Positions 1-8,634 of a stretch of 64,000 bases of DNA are shown piece by piece (within the stretch, counting starts at the first letter, position 1; each line of letters starts with the position of its first letter). The notes under the pieces are model-generated. The model was given only the letters and a program-made list of their open reading frames with translations. It searched no databases and was not told the DNA's origin. Origin of the DNA: Micromonospora lupini (GTDB lineage: Bacteria > Actinomycetota > Actinomycetes > Mycobacteriales > Micromonosporaceae); the NCBI RefSeq assembly GCF_026342015.1, contig NZ_JAPENL010000001.1, forward strand, positions 372,001 through 436,000, in the 5' to 3' direction. Made by a program: the position numbers and the translations under genes.

Positions 1-251
1 ACTCGTTCGCGGCTCTCCGCCGACAGGCCCACGATGACCTCCCGGCTGGTCGCCGGGTCCGTGGCGGGCACACCCGTGTACGCCTCGAAGGCCGAGCGGA
101 CGTGCAGCAGCAGTCGGGTGCTGTCGGACACGGTGAGCGCCATGGTGTCCCCGTCCGGCTCGGTGTGGCCGGTGGTGAAGCCCAGCGCCCGGTAGAACTC
201 GGCGGCAATCAGCAGGTCGCGCACCGGCAGGTTGATGAACGTGATGGTCAT
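1..251 (-). CDS. VOC (glyoxalase-fold) family protein, 3' part outside window
   Basis: The N-terminal 83 residues of a glyoxalase/bleomycin-resistance-fold protein are visible; the C-terminus lies beyond the left edge. The start of the protein reads MTITFINLPVRDLLIAAEFY, which is the usual first beta strand and helix of a VOC module, and later residues (MALTVSDSTRLLLHV) form the paired strands of the half-barrel. Substrate cannot be inferred. The ATG at 249-251 overlaps the stop of the upstream SRPBCC gene as ATGA, so the two genes are probably translationally coupled. Family call is solid; function unknown. Confidence 0.85.
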   Translation of the reverse strand, partial: MTITFINLPVRDLLIAAEFYRALGFTTGHTEPDGDTMALTVSDSTRLLLHVRSAFEAYTGVPATDPATSREVIVGLSAESRER

Positions 252-994
252 CGGTGGTCTCCGTCCGACTCGAGCAGTGCCTTCAACGCGGCGAGCCGCT
301 CCCGCCAGTACACCTTCAGCTCGGCGGCCTGCTCGGCCCCGACCAGCTTCTCGTGCAGGACGCTGACCCGGGCCTTCGACTCGCCGACCGCGTCGAAGCC
401 GACGACCACCCGCGTGGGACCGCCGGCCCAGTCGGCCCGGAAGCTGCGCGGGGCGGTGGCGGTGCGGACGCGCACCTCGACGCCGGGGAGCCAACGGGCG
501 CGTACCGTTTCGTCGGCGAAAGCCTCGAACAGCCGCGCCGCCGACACGGCCACCGTTCGGCTGGCGCTGGCCTCGAAGCCGCCTCCGCGTCGTTGACCGG
601 GCGCGCGCAGGCCGCGTTCCTGCTCGTACCCGACGGTGATGGTCTGTGCCCACCAACCCGGCACCTCGTGCTCGACCACCAGGTGGCGGGCGATCTGGGT
701 GTGGGTCCGCTCGGTGGCGGCCGCGGCGTCGAGCAGGGCGAACCACTCGGCCCAGCCGTGGCCGGTCCGGGCGCGGATCAGGTCGTCGGCGATCCGCTCG
801 GTCTGCGCGGCGGTGGATCCGGCGGTCTGCGCGATGGCGGGATTCGCGGTCTGCGCGGCGGCGGGGCTCGCGGGCGGCGACGCGGTCTGCGGGCTGGCCC
901 GATTGATGAGCTGTCGGCGGGCCGTGGTGTAGCTCTCGCCGGTCTTCGCCATCCGGGTCCGGATCCGGGCCTTGAACGGTCTCTGGTTGGTCAT
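248..994 (-). CDS. SRPBCC-domain protein with DUF4287-like N-terminal part
   Basis: 248 residues. An N-terminal basic stretch with the KARIRTRMAKTGESYTTAR pattern is followed by an Ala/Pro/Thr low-complexity linker (residues about 33-65), a DUF4287-like segment (about 67-125, with TGHGWAEWFALLD and HLVVEHEVPGWWAQ), and a C-terminal SRPBCC/AHSA1-like domain (about 140-248). SRPBCC proteins bind hydrophobic ligands, but no ligand can be named here. I chose the ATG at 992-994 because GGGAG lies 7 bases upstream; an in-frame upstream extension to 1063 has no such site. The stop overlaps the start of the VOC gene, suggesting a two-gene operon. Confidence 0.8.
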   Translation of the reverse strand: MTNQRPFKARIRTRMAKTGESYTTARRQLINRASPQTASPPASPAAAQTANPAIAQTAGSTAAQTERIADDLIRARTGHGWAEWFALLDAAAATERTHTQIARHLVVEHEVPGWWAQTITVGYEQERGLRAPGQRRGGGFEASASRTVAVSAARLFEAFADETVRARWLPGVEVRVRTATAPRSFRADWAGGPTRVVVGFDAVGESKARVSVLHEKLVGAEQAAELKVYWRERLAALKALLESDGDHR

Positions 995-1195
995 CACATG
1001 CTCCCGGTCAACGGCACGGTCACCGGGACTCACGCTCCCGTCGACCCCGCCGGAGTGGGGCACGTGGCATTACGTCCCGAGAGCTCCAGGCCCCCTTTGC
1101 CTCCGCGTGGCCGGCGGCGTGAGCGCCGGGAGGGAGGTGCGGCGTAGGACGACGCCAGGGTCATCCTACGGCAGACTCGGCCGCCGGCGCAGGAG
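995..1195. promoter_or_regulatory. Intergenic leader with inverted repeat and likely minus-strand promoter
   Basis: This 201-base gap between two minus-strand genes holds a perfect 7-base inverted repeat, CGTAGGA/TCCTACG, around positions 1143-1170. Read on the minus strand, the right arm contains TAGGAT, a typical actinobacterial -10 hexamer. It may be the promoter and operator of the SRPBCC-VOC pair, leaving a leader of about 165 bases, or simply a weak terminator of the YchJ-like gene. Nothing else is recognisable. Confidence 0.3.
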
Positions 1196-1615
1196 TCAGG
1201 GCTGGTCGCCGTCGAGGTAGACCCAGCGGCCGTCCTCGCGGACGAACCGGCTGTGCTCGGTGAGCGTGCCCGGCCGACCCGCCTCCCGGTAGTGGGCGTG
1301 GAACGTCACAGAGCCGGTGGCGTCGAGCAGGCCGCCGCGCTCGGTCTCGACGATCTCCAGCCGGGTCCACCGCTGCCCCGGGGTGAGCTCCAGCCGAGCG
1401 GGCCGGGTCGACGAGTGCCAACTACGCAGCAGGTAGTCGGCGTCGCCGAGGGCGAAGGCGCTGAACCGGGAACGCATGAGCGCCTCGGCGGTCGACGCCT
1501 GGGCGGCGCCGTCGTGGACCGGGGAGCAGCAGCCCGCGTACGCCTGGCCGGAGCCGCACGGGCAGACCCGTCCGGTCGTCGCGTTCGCCCGCCGGCCACC
1601 CGTACCCCTGCCCAT
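1196..1615 (-). CDS. YchJ/UPF0225-family SEC-C motif protein
   Basis: 139 residues. The N-terminal motif VCPCGSGQAYAGCC (residues about 17-30) is the zinc-binding SEC-C knuckle, and STAEALMRSRFSAFALGD with YLLRSWH and the C-terminal SRFVREDGRWVYLDGD match the YchJ/UPF0225 family over its normal length. The family has an NTF2-like fold after the zinc knuckle and no firmly established reaction. I chose the ATG at 1613-1615; the same frame is open far upstream, but that stretch lies over the neighbouring SGNH gene and looks like antisense noise. Transcribed in the same direction as the SGNH hydrolase 44 bases upstream. Confidence 0.9.
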   Translation of the reverse strand: MGRGTGGRRANATTGRVCPCGSGQAYAGCCSPVHDGAAQASTAEALMRSRFSAFALGDADYLLRSWHSSTRPARLELTPGQRWTRLEIVETERGGLLDATGSVTFHAHYREAGRPGTLTEHSRFVREDGRWVYLDGDQP

Positions 1616-1659
1616 CCCGCCATCCTGCCGCACCGCCGGGTGGCCTCGGCGGCCGGCCG

Positions 1660-2433
1660 TCAGCCCTCCAGCGCCACCGGCAGCGGAACCGGTCGTTTCG
1701 CGACCCGGTCGTCCCCGGAGGACCGGCCCCGCAGGTGCCGGGCCACCCAGGGCAGCAGGTGCCGGCGGGCCCAGGCCAGCTCCGCGCCGAGCACCTCGGC
1801 GCGGCGCCGCAGCGGCGCCGGCGGCAGCGGCGCCGTCCAGGAGTCGTCGAACCCGGGCAGGCCAGCGGTGTACGCCAGGGCGGCGGCGATCCGCGCGTGC
1901 CCGGCGCTGTTGGCGTGCAGCCGGTCGTCGCTCCACAGCCGCGGATCCGAGGCGACGGGATGCGCCCCCAGGTCGAGCAGCGTGGCCCCGGTCTGCGCGG
2001 TGGCCGCCCGCAGGGCCTCGTTGAGCGCCAGCATCCGGCCCCGCAGCGGCCGGGCCAGCGGCATCACCGGTGCCGGGTCCGGCATGGTGAAGGTGAGGAC
2101 TGTGGCGCCCTGCCCGACGAGCGCCCGCTGCATCGCCGCGACGTCCTCGGCGACCTGGTCGGCGTCGAAGGAGGGGCGCAGCACGTCGTTCATGCCGGCG
2201 ACCACGGTGGCCAGGTCGGGGGCGAGATCGAGGGCCGGCTGGAGCTGCTCGGCGCGGATCAGCGCGGTGGTTCGTCCACGGATGGCCAGGTTCGCGTACT
2301 CCAGGCCGCCCTGGGCGCGCGCCACCGCCAGGGCGAACCGGTCGGCCCAGCCCCGGTAGCCGCCGGCGTCGTCCGGGTCGTCGAGCCCCTCGGTGGTGCT
2401 GTCCCCGATCGCCACGTACCGCTGCCACATCAC
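1660..2433 (-). CDS. SGNH/GDSL-family hydrolase
   Basis: 257 residues. The GDS block (YVAIGDSTTEG, residues about 7-17) carries the nucleophilic serine, the Gly of block II is in the NLAIRGR region, block III is GMNDVLRP (Asn), and block V is SDDRLHANSAGH with the catalytic Asp/His pair. This is the layout of cytoplasmic SGNH esterases such as TesA-like or lysophospholipase-like enzymes; no signal peptide is seen. The GTG at 2431-2433 is favoured because TAACCT (2441-2446, minus strand) ends 7 bases upstream, the leaderless arrangement used repeatedly in this window. Substrate unknown. Confidence 0.9.
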   Translation of the reverse strand: MMWQRYVAIGDSTTEGLDDPDDAGGYRGWADRFALAVARAQGGLEYANLAIRGRTTALIRAEQLQPALDLAPDLATVVAGMNDVLRPSFDADQVAEDVAAMQRALVGQGATVLTFTMPDPAPVMPLARPLRGRMLALNEALRAATAQTGATLLDLGAHPVASDPRLWSDDRLHANSAGHARIAAALAYTAGLPGFDDSWTAPLPPAPLRRRAEVLGAELAWARRHLLPWVARHLRGRSSGDDRVAKRPVPLPVALEG

Positions 2434-2512
2434 CCGGGCGAGGTTAGCCGTTGCCCGACACGTGCCGACCGCTGACCCGGCAGACCTGCGCGCACGATCG
2501 CGGTGGAGGGGG

Positions 2513-3619
2513 TCAGAGCCAGCCGGAGCGGCGGAACAGGCGATACAGGGCGAGAGCGATCGCCGCCATCAGGGTCAGGGCACCGGCGTAGCCGTAGCGC
2601 CAGGCCAGCTCGGGCATGTGCTCGAAGTTCATGCCGTAGAGGCCGGCGATGCCGGTCTGGGTGGCCGCGATGGCCGCCCACGCGGCGATCTTGCGCATGT
2701 CGTTGTTCTGCTCGACGGCGAGCTGCGCCAACCGGGACTGCACGATCGAGGTGAGCAGGTCGTCGTACGCGGCCACCCGGTCCACGGCCCGCGCCAACCG
2801 GCCGTCCACGTCCACGAACCAGCGGTGCAGGGCACGCGGCGGTCCGTCGGTGCCCGGGTCGAGGAGCGTCCGCACGGGCGTCTGCAGGGGAAGCACGGCC
2901 CGCTTGAACTCCACCACCTCCCGCTTGAGCTGGTAGATGTGCTGGATGTCGGCCGAGCGGTCGCGGGCGAACACCGCCTCCTCGACCCGTTCCAGGTCCC
3001 GCTCCACGTGCCCGGCCACCTCCAGGTACGAGTCGACCATCCGGGCGCAGACCGCGTACGCCACCGCCCAGGGCCCTGCGGCCAGCAGCGCGGGGCGGCG
3101 TTCGATGTCGGCGCGGACGTCGCGCAGCGCCCCGGCGGCGCCGTGCCGCACGGTGATGGCGAACCGGTCGCCGAGCAGCACCATCACGTCACCGGTGTCG
3201 ATCACCTCGGAGGTGTCGGTCAGCTCGGCGTGCTCCACGTACCCGGCCGTACGCAGCACCAGCAGCGTGACCGGCCCGTTCCGCTGCATCGTGGGCCGGT
3301 GCCCGTCGGCGAGCGCCTGCTCGACGGTCAGCTCGTCGAGGCCGAACGTGCGGCCCACGGCGGCGAGCACCGCCGGGCCGGGCTCGTGCAGCCCCAGCCA
3401 GACGAAGGAGTCGTGGCCACGTCGGGCGCGGGCGTACGCGTCGGCGTAGTGCGGACGTCCGGGCTCACGGCGGCCGTTGACGTAGACGGCGCAGTCGACG
3501 ACGGCGTCCGGGTTGGACCGCCGGGGTGTGGGGGAGTCGCCGTCGGCCCGGCCGAGCAGTCGACGGGCCAGGGCGCGTACGCCACGACCGGCCCGTTCCC
3601 GTACCGCTCGCTGATCCAC
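2513..3619 (-). CDS. corA: CorA-family magnesium/divalent cation transporter
   Basis: 368 residues, the usual length for CorA. A cytoplasmic alpha/beta domain (about 40-240) and a long helical stalk (HIYQLKREVVEFKRAV) precede two C-terminal transmembrane helices. The diagnostic YGMN motif at the first helix end is present (IAGLYGMNFEHMPEL), followed by the second helix and the basic tail RLFRRSGWL. CorA forms a homopentameric Mg2+/Co2+ channel in the inner membrane. The GTG start has GGGAGG six bases upstream. It appears to be a single gene, with no adjacent partner. Confidence 0.93.
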   Translation of the reverse strand: MDQRAVRERAGRGVRALARRLLGRADGDSPTPRRSNPDAVVDCAVYVNGRREPGRPHYADAYARARRGHDSFVWLGLHEPGPAVLAAVGRTFGLDELTVEQALADGHRPTMQRNGPVTLLVLRTAGYVEHAELTDTSEVIDTGDVMVLLGDRFAITVRHGAAGALRDVRADIERRPALLAAGPWAVAYAVCARMVDSYLEVAGHVERDLERVEEAVFARDRSADIQHIYQLKREVVEFKRAVLPLQTPVRTLLDPGTDGPPRALHRWFVDVDGRLARAVDRVAAYDDLLTSIVQSRLAQLAVEQNNDMRKIAAWAAIAATQTGIAGLYGMNFEHMPELAWRYGYAGALTLMAAIALALYRLFRRSGWL

Positions 3620-3713
3620 CGCGTGCCTCCCCGCCGCCGGCGCCCCCCGATCAGGGATGGTGCCACCGCATTCTGCCGAGCGGGGTCCAGCTCCCGACAG
3701 GGGGGCCGCCGGC

Positions 3714-4325
3714 TCAGGCGGTGCGGGTGGCGAAGACGACGATGTTGTCGACGTAGTTGCCCGTCGCGTCGTCGAACGGGCCGCCGCAGGTGATCAGGCG
3801 CAGTCCGGCGGCGTCCGCCGGCCCGTAGACCAGGCCGCTGGGGAAGCGGTCCTTGGGGTACGCGTGGACGCCGTCCACTGTGAACGTGGTGACTCGCGCG
3901 TCGGCGCGGGTGACCTCGATCTCCTGGCCGGCGCGTAGTCGACCCAGGTCGAAGAAGACCGCCGGGCCGGCCGGGGAGTCGACGTGTCCCACCAGGACGG
4001 CGTTGCCGGTCTCGCCGGGGCTGACCCCGTGCCGGTACCAGCCGGCGAGGGTCGGCTTGTCCAGTGGGGGGACCTCCAGCACCCCGGCGGCGTCCACGCC
4101 GACGGCGACGATCTCGGCGCGTACACCGATTGCGGGAATCCGCACCCGGACGGGCGCGGCGCGGGGCAGCGGCGCCAGGTCCGGCGCGGGCCGGGAGCGC
4201 GTCGGCGCGTCGGCAGGCGGACGTGGGGGGCGGGCCGGCTCGGCGGTGAGACCGACGGTGATCAGCCCGAGCCCGGACACGGCGAGCAGCGCGACCGCCG
4301 CCGGCAGGGTCCGCCGCCACCACAC
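3714..4325 (-). CDS. Class F sortase
   Basis: 203 residues from the GTG at 4323-4325. I prefer this start because ACGGAGG lies seven bases before it and the product then begins with a normal signal anchor (WWRRTLPAAVALLAVSGLG). The alternative GTG at 4382 would place the start inside a strong hairpin at 4350-4384. A Pro-rich linker is followed by the sortase barrel with LVGHVDS (catalytic His) and LRLITCGGPFD (catalytic Cys). Class F sortases are extracytoplasmic transpeptidases of actinobacteria that attach surface proteins. Its neighbour at 4412-4906 is a secreted protein with a C-terminal anchor and is the obvious candidate partner. Confidence 0.92.
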   Translation of the reverse strand: MWWRRTLPAAVALLAVSGLGLITVGLTAEPARPPRPPADAPTRSRPAPDLAPLPRAAPVRVRIPAIGVRAEIVAVGVDAAGVLEVPPLDKPTLAGWYRHGVSPGETGNAVLVGHVDSPAGPAVFFDLGRLRAGQEIEVTRADARVTTFTVDGVHAYPKDRFPSGLVYGPADAAGLRLITCGGPFDDATGNYVDNIVVFATRTA

Positions 4326-4349
4326 GTGCTGACCTCCGTAGGGATCGTC

Positions 4350-4384
4350 GGGTGCCCGTACCGGTGTCACCGGCACGGGCACCC
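4350..4384. terminator. Strong hairpin between surface-protein gene and sortase
   Basis: Two 17-base arms (4350-4366 and 4368-4384) are complementary with a single mismatch around one central base. It lies 27 bases past the stop of the surface-protein gene in the direction of transcription and 24 bases before the preferred sortase start. It probably attenuates read-through from the surface protein into the sortase gene. Confidence 0.6.
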
Positions 4385-4411
4385 GTTCTCAGGGATGGAG
4401 CGCGTCGCCGG

Positions 4412-4906
4412 TCAGGCGACGGTGGACACCGGACGACGCCGGCGGAACAGGACCACCGCGCCCGCGGCGGCGGTGCCGAGCAGGGTGCCTCCGGCGGCGA
4501 GGGCACCCGCGTCGCGCCCGTCGCGGTTGTCGCCGCCCGAGCCGGCCGGGGCGCCGCCGATCGGGGTGACGGTGAACGTGGCGCTGCCCGCCGAGCTGCC
4601 GTCGCCGCAGCTCGCGGCCACCGTGTACGTGCCGAGGGTGAACCCGGCGGTGAACAGTTCGGCGCTGAGCCCGCCGCCGGCGGCGGCAGTGGTGGATCGG
4701 ACGTTCTGGTCGCGGTTGGGTCCGGTGACGCGGAAGAGGGCGTCACCCGACTTCGGGTTGCAGGTCGTCGCGGTGAGCACGACGGTTCCTCCGACCGGGG
4801 TGGTGGCCGGTGACACGACGGTGTCGGCAAGTGCGGCGCCCGGCAGCAGGAGCGTGCCGAGACCCACGCCGAGCGCCGCCGTGCAGAGTGCTGTTGAGAG
4901 CTTCAT
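4412..4906 (-). CDS. Secreted surface protein with C-terminal membrane anchor, likely sortase partner
   Basis: 164 residues. A classical signal peptide (MKLSTALCTAALGVGLGTLL, cleavage near ALA-DT) precedes a small beta-rich domain with two cysteines (TTCNPKSG and AASCGDG) resembling Ig-like surface modules. The C-terminus has a Gly/Asp-rich linker, one transmembrane helix (LLGTAAAGAVVLF) and an RRRR tail, i.e. the architecture of a sorting signal. No LPxTG is present; the linker reads GGAPAGSGGDNRDGRDAG. Attachment by the adjacent class F sortase is therefore inferred from context, not from a canonical motif. ATG start supported by GAGGGAA upstream. Confidence 0.8.
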   Translation of the reverse strand: MKLSTALCTAALGVGLGTLLLPGAALADTVVSPATTPVGGTVVLTATTCNPKSGDALFRVTGPNRDQNVRSTTAAAGGGLSAELFTAGFTLGTYTVAASCGDGSSAGSATFTVTPIGGAPAGSGGDNRDGRDAGALAAGGTLLGTAAAGAVVLFRRRRPVSTVA

Positions 4907-5260
4907 ACGCGTCTTCCCTCACTTTTCGTCCGCTGACTGCGTGGGACGTCGTTCGGGTGGCCAACTCCGTGACTAGCACCGGTGTGCCCAACACTAGGTG
5001 GGTTGGCACCACGATCAGGTGAAAATGAGAAACCTTCGTTGCCGTCACGTGTCCACCCGAAGGCGGGGGTGAGCAGCCCTTAGGCCCGGACGGCCCGACC
5101 GGTGCCGGGGCTCCGGTCGATGTCGGCTCCGGTCGGGCTGTCGCCCCTGGGTCGATGGCGAGGTATCGGGCGACCACGACGTGATTGCGGTGTCGGCAGG
5201 CTTCTGCCCAAGGGAAATCCGGCGGTGGCGGCGGGAGATGCGCTGGTAGGTTCCCTGGCC
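4907..5260. promoter_or_regulatory. Divergent promoter region, surface protein versus MFS exporter
   Basis: 354 bases without a gene. Near the left end, an imperfect inverted repeat (GTGCCCAAC at 4984-4992 with GTTGGCAC at 5002-5009) encloses ACACTA, which on the minus strand reads TAGTGT and is a good -10 for the surface-protein gene. At the right end, TAGGTT (5247-5252) lies eight bases before the GTG of the MFS gene and is its likely leaderless -10. An AT-richer patch at 5018-5035 resembles half of a Zur box but lacks the second half. The rest shows nothing recognisable. Confidence 0.45.
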
Positions 5261-6532
5261 GTGACACGGGACATGGGCGGTGGGTTGGGGGCGCGGTTCG
5301 CCCGACTGTGGGCGGCCAGCACCCTCTCGGCCCTGGGCAGCGGGCTGGCCACGGTGGCCGCGCCGTTGTTCGTCGCCTCGCGTACCGACGACCCGCTCGT
5401 GGTGGCCGCGGCGTCCGCCGTGGCCTGGCTGCCCTGGCTGCTCTTCGCCCTGCCCGGCGGGGTGCTGGCGGACCGGATGGACCGCCGCCGCCTGATGATC
5501 GTCATCGACCTGGTCCGGGTGGTCGCGCTTGCCGTCCTGGCCACGGCGATCATGACCGGCCGGGCCGGCGTCGCACTGCTGTACGTGGTGCTGTTCGTGA
5601 TCAATACCGGCGAGATCGTGTTCCGCGCGGCAAGCCAGGCCATGCTGCCGACAGTGGTGCCCCGGCACCGCCTGGAGCGCGCCAACGGCTGGCTCGGCGG
5701 CGGCGCCACACTCATGAACAGCATGCTCGCCGGCCCGCTGGGCGGCTTCCTCTTCGCCCTGGCGGCGGGCAGCCCGTTCCTCGTCAACGCCGCCACCTAC
5801 GCCCTCAGCGCGGTGCTTGTGGCGTTGATCGGCGGCGACTTCCGGGCCGCCGGCGGCGACCAGCCCGGTCCCCGGACCCGCTCCATGCGCGGGGAGATCG
5901 TCGAAGCGCTGCGCTGGCTGGCCCACCAGCGGTTGCTGCGCACGATGGCCGTGCTGATCGGCCTGCTCAACGTGACCCTCACGGCAGCCCTCGCGGTGCT
6001 GGTTCTGCTGGCCGACGAGCGGCTGGGGCTCGGCTCGGTCGGCTACGGGCTGCTGTTCACCTGCATGGCCTGCGGTGGGGTGCTCGGCGCGCTGCTCGGC
6101 GACCGGATCGTCGCCTGGATCAGCGCCACCTGGACGGTGCGGATCGGCCTGCTGATCGAGGCGGGGCTGCACCTGGCGTTGGCAGCGTCCCGCAGCACAG
6201 TCGTGGTGGGGGTCGCGCTCTTCGCCTTCGGCGTGCACGGCGGACTGTGGAACCTCGTGGCGAACTCACTGCGCCAACGACTCACCCCGCCGAATCTGCA
6301 GGGACGCGTGGCCAGCACCACCATGTTCGTGGCGGCGGGCGGCAACTGCGTGGGCGCACTGCTCGGCGGGCTGCTGGCCGCCCGGTTCGGCATCACCGCC
6401 CCGTACTGGGTCGGTCTGGTCGTGGCGATCGGCGTCTCCGCCGCCACCTGGCGGGTCTTCAACCGGGACGCCGTGGCGCGCGCCTACGCCGACGAGCCCC
6501 CGGTCGAGCAGCGACCCGCCCCGGTGCCCTGA
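5261..6532 (+). CDS. MFS transporter (drug/siderophore exporter type)
   Basis: 423 residues with about 12 hydrophobic helices. The loop between helices 2 and 3 carries GGVLADRMDRRRLM, the MFS motif A, and LRQRLTPPNLQGRVAST later in the protein matches the MFS_3 subgroup that includes the enterobactin exporter EntS. An export role is probable, substrate unknown. The GTG at 5261 is chosen because a TAGGTT -10 element ends eight bases before it, suggesting leaderless transcription; a longer open frame upstream has no support. The lycopene-cyclase-like gene follows 47 bases downstream. Confidence 0.88.
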   Translation: MTRDMGGGLGARFARLWAASTLSALGSGLATVAAPLFVASRTDDPLVVAAASAVAWLPWLLFALPGGVLADRMDRRRLMIVIDLVRVVALAVLATAIMTGRAGVALLYVVLFVINTGEIVFRAASQAMLPTVVPRHRLERANGWLGGGATLMNSMLAGPLGGFLFALAAGSPFLVNAATYALSAVLVALIGGDFRAAGGDQPGPRTRSMRGEIVEALRWLAHQRLLRTMAVLIGLLNVTLTAALAVLVLLADERLGLGSVGYGLLFTCMACGGVLGALLGDRIVAWISATWTVRIGLLIEAGLHLALAASRSTVVVGVALFAFGVHGGLWNLVANSLRQRLTPPNLQGRVASTTMFVAAGGNCVGALLGGLLAARFGITAPYWVGLVVAIGVSAATWRVFNRDAVARAYADEPPVEQRPAPVP

Positions 6533-6579
6533 GGGACGCGACGCGCGGCCCGGCCGGGCGGTGTGACAGCGTGGTGCGG

Positions 6580-7833
6580 GTGACCGCATCCGCGCCGCTC
6601 GACGTCGATCTCGCGCTGCTCGGCGGCGGCGGCGCCGCGTCGCTGCTGCTCGCCGCGCTGGACCGCCACGGCGTCCACGACCTGCGGATCGCCGTCGTCG
6701 ACCCGGTGCGCCGCCGTGGCCAGGACCGCACCTGGGCGTTCTGGGGCCACCCGAGCGCCGACCTGGACCCGCTGCTCAGCGCGAGCTGGCGGCAGGTCGA
6801 GGTGGCGACGCCCGCGCGGCGCCGCGTCCTCGACCTGACCCCGCTGCGGTACGCCATGCTGCGCTCCGGCCCGGTCTACGACCGGGCTGCCGAGGCCGAG
6901 CGTCGGCTGGACGCCATCCGGATCGTGGCCCCGGCCGAGACGGTGACCGACGACGGCGCCCGAGTGGTCGTCCGCACCGGCGATGGACCCACCGTGCGGG
7001 CCGGCTGGGTGCTCGACTCCCGCCCCCGACCCCCGGCGCGAGCGGGGCGGACGACCTGGTTGCAGCACTTCCGCGGCTGGTGGCTGGAGGCCGACAGGCC
7101 GGCGTTCGACACGGCACGGGCGGTGCTCATGGACTTCCGCACCCCACAGCCGGCCCGGGGCGTCTCCTTCGGGTACGTGCTGCCGGTCAGTGACCGCTAC
7201 GCCCTGGTCGAGTACACCGAGTTCTCGCCCGGCCTGCGCACCGACGCCGGGTACGACACGGCGCTGGCCGGTTACCGCGACCTGCTCGGGCTGGACCCGG
7301 CCGGCCTGCGCGTCCGCGAGGTCGAGAACGGGGTGATCCCGATGACCGACGCGCCCTTCCCGGCCCGGCCCTCGCCCCGCGTCGTACGCCTCGGCACGGC
7401 CGGCGGCGCGACCCGTCCCTCCACCGGTTTCACCTTCTCCGCCATGTACCGGCAGGCCGACCAGGTGGCCCGCGCCCTCGCCGCCGGCCGCCCGCCGGTG
7501 CCCGCGCCCGCGTACCCGGCGCGGCACCGCTGGATGGACGCGGTGGCGCTGCGCGCGCTGGACCGCGGCGGCGTCGGCGGCCCGGAGTTCTTCGACAGGC
7601 TCTTCGACCGCAACCCGCCCGAGCGGGTCCTGCGCTTCCTCGACGGTGTCACCAGCCCGGCCGAGGAGATCGCGATCATGAACTCCACCCGACTGCTGCC
7701 GATGATCGCCGCCACGGCCGGCGACGCGGCGCACCGCGTCCGCGACCGGCTGCGGCCCGCCCGGCCCGTACCGGCCATCCCGGCGGCCGTGGTGGGCAAA
7801 CCGCTCCGGCCCGTCGCCGACTCGGAGACCTGA
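6580..7833 (+). CDS. Lycopene cyclase family flavoprotein
   Basis: 417 residues. The N-terminal dinucleotide-binding segment LALLGGGGAASLLLAALDRHG is followed by DRTWAFWG, a block typical of CrtY/CrtL lycopene beta-cyclases, and later VSFGYVLPVSDRYALVEYTEFS and GGATRPSTGFTFSAMYRQAD, which match conserved cyclase regions. Lycopene cyclases close the ionone rings of carotenoids at the membrane using reduced FAD. No phytoene synthase, desaturase or prenyl transferase is nearby, so this is an orphan cyclase and its true substrate is open. GTG at 6580 is preferred; GTG codons at 6571 and 6574 are alternatives. Confidence 0.85.
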   Translation: MTASAPLDVDLALLGGGGAASLLLAALDRHGVHDLRIAVVDPVRRRGQDRTWAFWGHPSADLDPLLSASWRQVEVATPARRRVLDLTPLRYAMLRSGPVYDRAAEAERRLDAIRIVAPAETVTDDGARVVVRTGDGPTVRAGWVLDSRPRPPARAGRTTWLQHFRGWWLEADRPAFDTARAVLMDFRTPQPARGVSFGYVLPVSDRYALVEYTEFSPGLRTDAGYDTALAGYRDLLGLDPAGLRVREVENGVIPMTDAPFPARPSPRVVRLGTAGGATRPSTGFTFSAMYRQADQVARALAAGRPPVPAPAYPARHRWMDAVALRALDRGGVGGPEFFDRLFDRNPPERVLRFLDGVTSPAEEIAIMNSTRLLPMIAATAGDAAHRVRDRLRPARPVPAIPAAVVGKPLRPVADSET

Positions 7834-7905
7834 TCCGGGCCGGTCAGCGCCGGGCCGCGACCGCGTGCCCGATTCCGCGGCAGACACGGCCGTACTCGTG
7901 CGGGT

Positions 7906-8634
7906 TCAGTCGGTGAGCAGCCGTTCGCGCAGCCGGGCGGTCAGCGCGTCGTCCACGCCGAGCCGGTCGGTGGCGTAGCCGACCACCGACCCGTACGCGG
8001 CGCTCAGGTCGGCCAGGAAGTGCCGGATGATCGCCTCCGGGGCGCGCCCGTACCCCGGCCACACCAGCGCACGGTCCGGGTTGAGGGCCTGCCAGTCGGC
8101 GACCAGGCGTGCGGTGGCCAGTTCGGTGAGCGCGAAGTCGGCGGCGATCTGCTCCTCGTCCACTCCGAGCAGGGTCAGCAGCAGCGCGGCGAGCAGCCCG
8201 GTGCGGTCCTTGCCGGACGCGCAGTGAAAGACCAGCGGAGCGTCGGCGGCGGCGATCACCTCCAGCGCCTCGCGCAGTTCGGCGACGCCGTCCTCGGCGA
8301 CCTCGGCGTACCGGTCGGCCAGGTGGCGCCACGGGTCCACCGCCGGGTCGATGACCGCCTGGTCGTAGGGGCGGTGCTCGATGCTCAGGTTGTGCCAGGC
8401 CAGCCCGTCGAGCTCCGGTGCCCGGCCGCGTGCGGCGATCTCCCACGGGTACCGCAGGTCGATCACCGTGCGAACGCCGAGGGCCTGGAAGCGGTCCAGA
8501 TCGGCGCCGGACAGCTTGCCGAGCGAATCCGACCGGTAGAGCAGGCCCCAGCGCACCGAGCGTCCGCCGTCGGTGCGGTAACCACCGAGGTCACGGAAGT
8601 TGTGCAGGCGGTCGAACGCGACGTGCCGATCCAT
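7906..8634 (-). CDS. Protein-tyrosine phosphatase, dual-specificity type
   Basis: 242 residues. [27 protein letters not shown] near the N-terminus and the P-loop [10 protein letters not shown] (Cys138, Arg144) identify the Y_phosphatase3 family, whose members include Mycobacterium tuberculosis PtpB. These enzymes dephosphorylate phosphotyrosine, and sometimes phosphoserine/threonine or phosphoinositides. No signal peptide is visible. The ATG at 8632-8634 follows TAGGGT by seven bases on the minus strand, indicating a leaderless transcript; an in-frame extension to 8778 would run across the divergent rnhA start. It shares an 82-base divergent promoter region with rnhA. Confidence 0.92.
   Translation of the reverse strand: MDRHVAFDRLHNFRDLGGYRTDGGRSVRWGLLYRSDSLGKLSGADLDRFQALGVRTVIDLRYPWEIAARGRAPELDGLAWHNLSIEHRPYDQAVIDPAVDPWRHLADRYAEVAEDGVAELREALEVIAAADAPLVFHCASGKDRTGLLAALLLTLLGVDEEQIAADFALTELATARLVADWQALNPDRALVWPGYGRAPEAIIRHFLADLSAAYGSVVGYATDRLGVDDALTARLRERLLTD

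Noticed and set aside
5018..5035. Zur-like box (TGAAAATGA half-site)
   Set aside because: The second half of the palindrome is absent and the nearby genes are not typical zinc-regulated genes.
5185..7833. Single 882-codon open frame spanning the MFS and cyclase genes
   Set aside because: Its first half is the out-of-frame shadow of the MFS gene; only the part from 6580 shows protein-family similarity.
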